DNA of 50,864 bases, from contig DULM01000125.1 in NCBI GenBank assembly GCA_012840405.1, positions 1 to 50,864 on the forward strand, in the 5' to 3' direction. A program made the translations under genes and the position numbers. Shown piece after piece: positions 48,041 through 50,864 of this stretch. The DNA is from Syntrophomonadaceae bacterium (GTDB lineage Bacteria; Bacillota; DSM-12270; Thermacetogeniales; Thermacetogeniaceae). The notes beneath the pieces were generated by a model. It searched no databases and was not told the DNA's origin. It worked only from the letters and a program-made list of their open reading frames with translations. Position 1 is the stretch's first letter. Every line of letters begins with the position of its first letter.

Positions 48041-48057
48041 GAAAAGAACACCCCCAT

Positions 48058-48750
48058 TTATTGTTCATCTTCACTGAAAAGAGCACTCCCCACTCTAACC
48101 ATGGTGGCTCCTTCTTCAATAGCTATCACAAAATCATTGGTCATTCCCATCGATAAGTGGCTTAAATCTAAATGCGGCCTTGTCCTAGCCATCTCATCCC
48201 GCAACTGGCGCAGTTTCCTGAAAACAGGGCGGGTCTTCTCCGGATCCTCCTCAAAGGGAGCAATGGTCATTAATCCGCATATCTTAATGCCATCTAGATC
48301 CTGAACAGCATCAAGAAACTCTGGAAGCTCATCGGGCGACAGGCCATATTTTGTTTCCTCTTGAGATATGTTAACCTGCACTAAAACATTCCAGGGATAA
48401 CCCTGACCCTTGCTCAATTTATCAAGGAGTTGTGCCAGAGGGAGCCTGTCTAAAGAATGAATCATCTCCACTTTACCCACCAACTGTTTTGCTTTATTTC
48501 GCTGCAGGTGGCCGATTATGTGCCACTCCACATCCTGACCGAACAGTTTATACTTTTTTAAGAAATCCTGAACCCTGTTTTCCCCGAAACTGCACAGCCC
48601 ATACTGCAGTGCTTCCTTCATTTTTTCCATTGTTGCCATTTTGGTCACAGCAATAAGTTTCACTTCAGATGAGGAACGGCCTGACCTGCGGCATGCCTGC
48701 TCAATTTGCTGGTATACTCTTTCAATTCTTTCTTCTAAGGTACCAGACAA
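48058..48750 (-). CDS. yggS: YggS/PLPBP pyridoxal-phosphate homeostasis protein
   Basis: A single-domain PLP-binding protein that buffers PLP in the cell. The PLP lysine is in VKLIAVTKM near residue 36, with [31 protein letters not shown] and the C-terminal [28 protein letters not shown]-like end (reading SALFSEDEQ). I chose the TTG at 48750, with GGAGG seven bases upstream, giving 230 residues; the open frame to 48816 is longer than the family. Confidence 0.95.
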   Translation of the reverse strand: MSGTLEERIERVYQQIEQACRRSGRSSSEVKLIAVTKMATMEKMKEALQYGLCSFGENRVQDFLKKYKLFGQDVEWHIIGHLQRNKAKQLVGKVEMIHSLDRLPLAQLLDKLSKGQGYPWNVLVQVNISQEETKYGLSPDELPEFLDAVQDLDGIKICGLMTIAPFEEDPEKTRPVFRKLRQLRDEMARTRPHLDLSHLSMGMTNDFVIAIEEGATMVRVGSALFSEDEQ

Positions 48751-48857
48751 TTGGATTCCTCCTTCGCCAACACCATCCCTCTGGGTTCCACAATAAATTC
48801 TCAGATATTTTCCCAAAGTTTATATATCTAACTAAAACAAAAAACTAATCCCTTTTC

Positions 48858-49838
48858 TTATTTATTGCAGATGATTTCCGCCAAACGAGGATTGGTAACA
48901 ACCTCTACCCCAGGGACTATTCCCTGTATTGCTGCCTCTTCATTGAGGGTAGCAGTCACTTCAACCTTTCTGTATTTCGGACCTGTAACAGACATAATGT
49001 AGACACCTGTTTGCCCTTCCTGTTCAACAAGTGCGGATTCAGGGATGATGATCCCCTCCCCTAAAATATGCATTAGCTGTAGGTCAAGCTTGCGCTGAGA
49101 AGGAAAAGGACGTGCTTGTTTCAGTTCAACAACAGCATAATAATGATCGCCCTTTTTATGATGAGCAATCACCAGAGCTTTTCCAGTCCCTTCCTTATCC
49201 CAGGTCAGTGTCAACTGGTCATTTTGTTCTATATGGGGTTTGAACCCTTGAGGAAACTGCACAATAAGGAAAGGGTTAGCCAGGTTATCGATCACCTTAA
49301 ACACAGGTTCACCCTGCTTGATATCCTCCCTCACACCGCTGACAATATTGTTTCCCTCTTCCAGTTTTTCAAAAATAACAGATGGGTCAACACGCTGCCA
49401 AGAGTATCGATCATACATGCTCTCCCATCCATCCAGTTGATATGAAATAATACCGGTGCTTGGGCTCTTGATCTGAATCTTGCCACTGCTCCCTGCAGGG
49501 TCAGCCATCAACTCCAACTGAGCAACCAGGGTTCCCACCGGAACCCGATCACCCTCTGCAACAACAGGCAGTAATTTACCTGTGCCTGGCGCTCTCACCA
49601 CTCTTTCATTCATTAATAAAACAGCTTTCGCAACTGTGGACTCCCTCAATTCTCCTAACTCTGCTGGTATTGTCCTGATCGCATGAAAAACACAGAAATA
49701 GAATAACTGTGTTCCTAACCAGATGACAACAGCCAGAGCTATAAAAAAAAGAACCAGCCTGCCGGCAATAATCTTGATCTTTTTATTCCAGGTTTTTTTC
49801 AGTTTATATCGCTTAAACTGCACCACCTGTTTATGCAC
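48858..49838 (-). CDS. HlyD-like membrane-anchored protein
   Basis: A 326-residue protein with a basic N-terminus, one membrane segment (about 26-48), and an outside region with beta-barrel/lipoyl-like features. These include the VVRAPGTGKLLPVVAEGDRVPVG block and later a barrel-like part ending VTATLNEEAAIQGIVPGVEVV. This is the general layout of HlyD adaptor proteins, but no ABC transporter or outer partner lies nearby, and the coiled-coil hairpin is absent. The start is GTG with GAGGTG upstream. It adjoins the metal-binding protein gene, directly after its stop. Function unknown. Confidence 0.7.
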   Translation of the reverse strand: MHKQVVQFKRYKLKKTWNKKIKIIAGRLVLFFIALAVVIWLGTQLFYFCVFHAIRTIPAELGELRESTVAKAVLLMNERVVRAPGTGKLLPVVAEGDRVPVGTLVAQLELMADPAGSSGKIQIKSPSTGIISYQLDGWESMYDRYSWQRVDPSVIFEKLEEGNNIVSGVREDIKQGEPVFKVIDNLANPFLIVQFPQGFKPHIEQNDQLTLTWDKEGTGKALVIAHHKKGDHYYAVVELKQARPFPSQRKLDLQLMHILGEGIIIPESALVEQEGQTGVYIMSVTGPKYRKVEVTATLNEEAAIQGIVPGVEVVTNPRLAEIICNK

Positions 49839-50078
49839 CTAGAGCACCTCATATCCGGCATCCTCAATAGCTTCTTTAAAGTCAGGCAAGCCGGCTTCGA
49901 TGGGGTTATATACTACCTTGACCAGGCCTTCTTTTAAATCCACCTGGACATCCTGGACCCCATCCAGACCCATAAGGGCTTTGATCACAGCCTGCTGGCA
50001 GTGCTGACAACTCATACCTGCAACTTTAAGAGTCAACTCCCTTGGCTGGTCTATGCCGCCGCTGCAGTGAGAACACAT
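49839..50078 (-). CDS. heavy-metal-associated (HMA) domain protein, CopZ-like
   Basis: A 79-residue protein with the ferredoxin-like HMA fold and the metal motif GMSCQHCQQAV near residue 22, then GVQDVQVDLKEGLVKVVYNP and FKEAIEDAGYEVL. This is the pattern of copper chaperones. Unusually, the N-terminus carries a second Cys pair, CSHC, at residues 2-5. No copper ATPase or copper regulator lies in the window, so the metal is unproved. It lies next to the HlyD-like gene, suggesting a joint role in the envelope. Confidence 0.88.
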   Translation of the reverse strand: MCSHCSGGIDQPRELTLKVAGMSCQHCQQAVIKALMGLDGVQDVQVDLKEGLVKVVYNPIEAGLPDFKEAIEDAGYEVL

Positions 50079-50090
50079 TTTATCACCTCA

Positions 50091-50864
50091 CTATTGGATC
50101 AGGATTGCCGCCATCCTTCCAGTCTCCCCCTGACTGCCCCGATAGGAAAAGAAAAGATCCTGGCGGCAGATAGTGCAAAAACTACTAATAGAGATATTCT
50201 CTCTCAGGACACCGGCATCCTGCAAAACCAAACAATTCGACTGAGAAATATTGAAAAACCACTTACCATTCCCCTTCTCCTCCAGCAGATTCCTAAAGGC
50301 CTCTGGGAAGGCCTCCTGAATAGCCTGGTAAACATCCTCACCTACCTCATAACAGCAGGGACCTGCTGCAGGGGAAAGGGCAGCATAACAGTCCACTGGT
50401 CTGCTCCCGTAAACCTTAGACATTTCCTGAAGACAGCTGGCAGCTATTTTTGCTACAGCACCCCGCCAGCCCGCATGGGCAACAGCAATCACACGGTTAC
50501 AGGGGTCATAAAGGTAAATTGCCTGGCAATCAGCGCAGAGAATAGAAATAGCCACATTGGATAAATGAGTGATCAAACCATCTCCACTGCTGCCTTTTTT
50601 CAGCAGCAAATCTTCTTCCCTTTCCAAAACCACTAGCCGGTCGCTATGAATCTGATTAAGTGTGATCAACCTATCCTCTTCAATATTGAGAGCATCAGTA
50701 ACAAGCCTTCTGTTAGCTGTCACAGCATCAGGATCATCCCCTGTATGATACCCCAGGTTTAAGGAAGAATAGGGGCCTTTGCTGACACCACCGCGGCGGG
50801 TTGTAAAAACAGCCCGCACCTTACCTTCTCCAAAACCGGGCAAATAGAGATAAGGTAACTGCCC
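50091..50864 (-). CDS. pgeF: PgeF (YfiH/YlmD) laccase-domain protein, 5' end outside window
   Basis: Members remove misincorporated amino acids from peptidoglycan precursors or act as purine-nucleoside phosphorylases. The visible part begins GQLPYLYLPGFGEGKVRAVFTTRRGG and continues past the right edge. The conserved metal ligands are in ITLNQIHSDR, ILCADCQAIYLYD and VAHAGWRGAVAKIA; PAAGPCCYEVG lies further on. The missing start probably lies only a few codons beyond the window. Confidence 0.92.
   Translation of the reverse strand, partial: GQLPYLYLPGFGEGKVRAVFTTRRGGVSKGPYSSLNLGYHTGDDPDAVTANRRLVTDALNIEEDRLITLNQIHSDRLVVLEREEDLLLKKGSSGDGLITHLSNVAISILCADCQAIYLYDPCNRVIAVAHAGWRGAVAKIAASCLQEMSKVYGSRPVDCYAALSPAAGPCCYEVGEDVYQAIQEAFPEAFRNLLEEKGNGKWFFNISQSNCLVLQDAGVLRENISISSFCTICRQDLFFSYRGSQGETGRMAAILIQ

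Overview
The window reads as an ordinary chromosomal stretch from a Gram-positive anaerobe of the Clostridia type. This rests on gene content: SepF, RemA, YggT, PrkC, RqcH, PyrR attenuation, a T-box, an FMN riboswitch, the class IB dihydroorotate dehydrogenase pair PyrD/PyrK, DapL, and an FHA-FtsW-PBP-kinase block. No rRNA, tRNA, prophage, insertion sequence or CRISPR array is visible. Nearly every gene lies on the minus strand; only rqcH is on the plus strand. TTG start codons are frequent.

In the direction of transcription (right to left) the layout is as follows. (1) 50864-45934: pgeF, an HMA metal-binding protein, an HlyD-like membrane protein, yggS, sepF, proC, yggT, yggU and an unrecognised ORF of about 48 codons, closed by a terminator. 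(2) 45845-36996: a consensus promoter and Ile T-box drive ileS. A GAAGTCN heptamer array follows, then an ACT-domain protein, a UPF0210 protein, a DUF5665-like membrane protein, a TraR/DksA-type protein, a GT4 glycosyltransferase, lspA and rluD. (3) 36918-26252: the pyrimidine operon pyrR-pyrB-pyrC-carA-carB-pyrK-pyrD-pyrF-pyrE, with PyrR attenuators before pyrR and before pyrB, a second heptamer array and a terminator. (4) 26166-25106: a PadR regulator and a HAAS-type membrane protein, with a palindrome that exactly fills the promoter spacer. (5) 23278-25032: rqcH. (6) 23059-16440: dapF, dapL, yicC, remA, gmk, rpoZ, coaBC, metK, terminator. (7) 16407-4236: priA, def, fmt, rsmB, an FHA protein, an FHA-FtsW fusion, a penicillin-binding protein, prkC, rsgA, rpe. 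(8) 4247-1: promoter, FMN riboswitch, ribD, a third heptamer array, ribE, ribBA, ribH and a truncated phosphodiesterase gene.

The genes cover de novo pyrimidine and riboflavin synthesis, the DapL branch of lysine and peptidoglycan synthesis, S-adenosylmethionine and coenzyme A synthesis, translation start and quality control, and a serine/threonine-kinase-linked cell-wall module.

The most striking observation is in carA. The glutaminase subunit of carbamoyl-phosphate synthetase keeps its fold and full length, but all three catalytic positions are replaced (Cys to Ala247, His to Tyr331, Glu to Val333). This predicts an ammonia-dependent enzyme inside an otherwise normal, PyrR-controlled operon. 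Other points worth a second look are the two GAAGTCN arrays and one TGGTTAG array abutting gene ends, the PadR promoter/operator, a possible terminator between carA and carB, an ACT protein with an EutT-like N-terminus, and a PriA that appears to lack its winged-helix domain.
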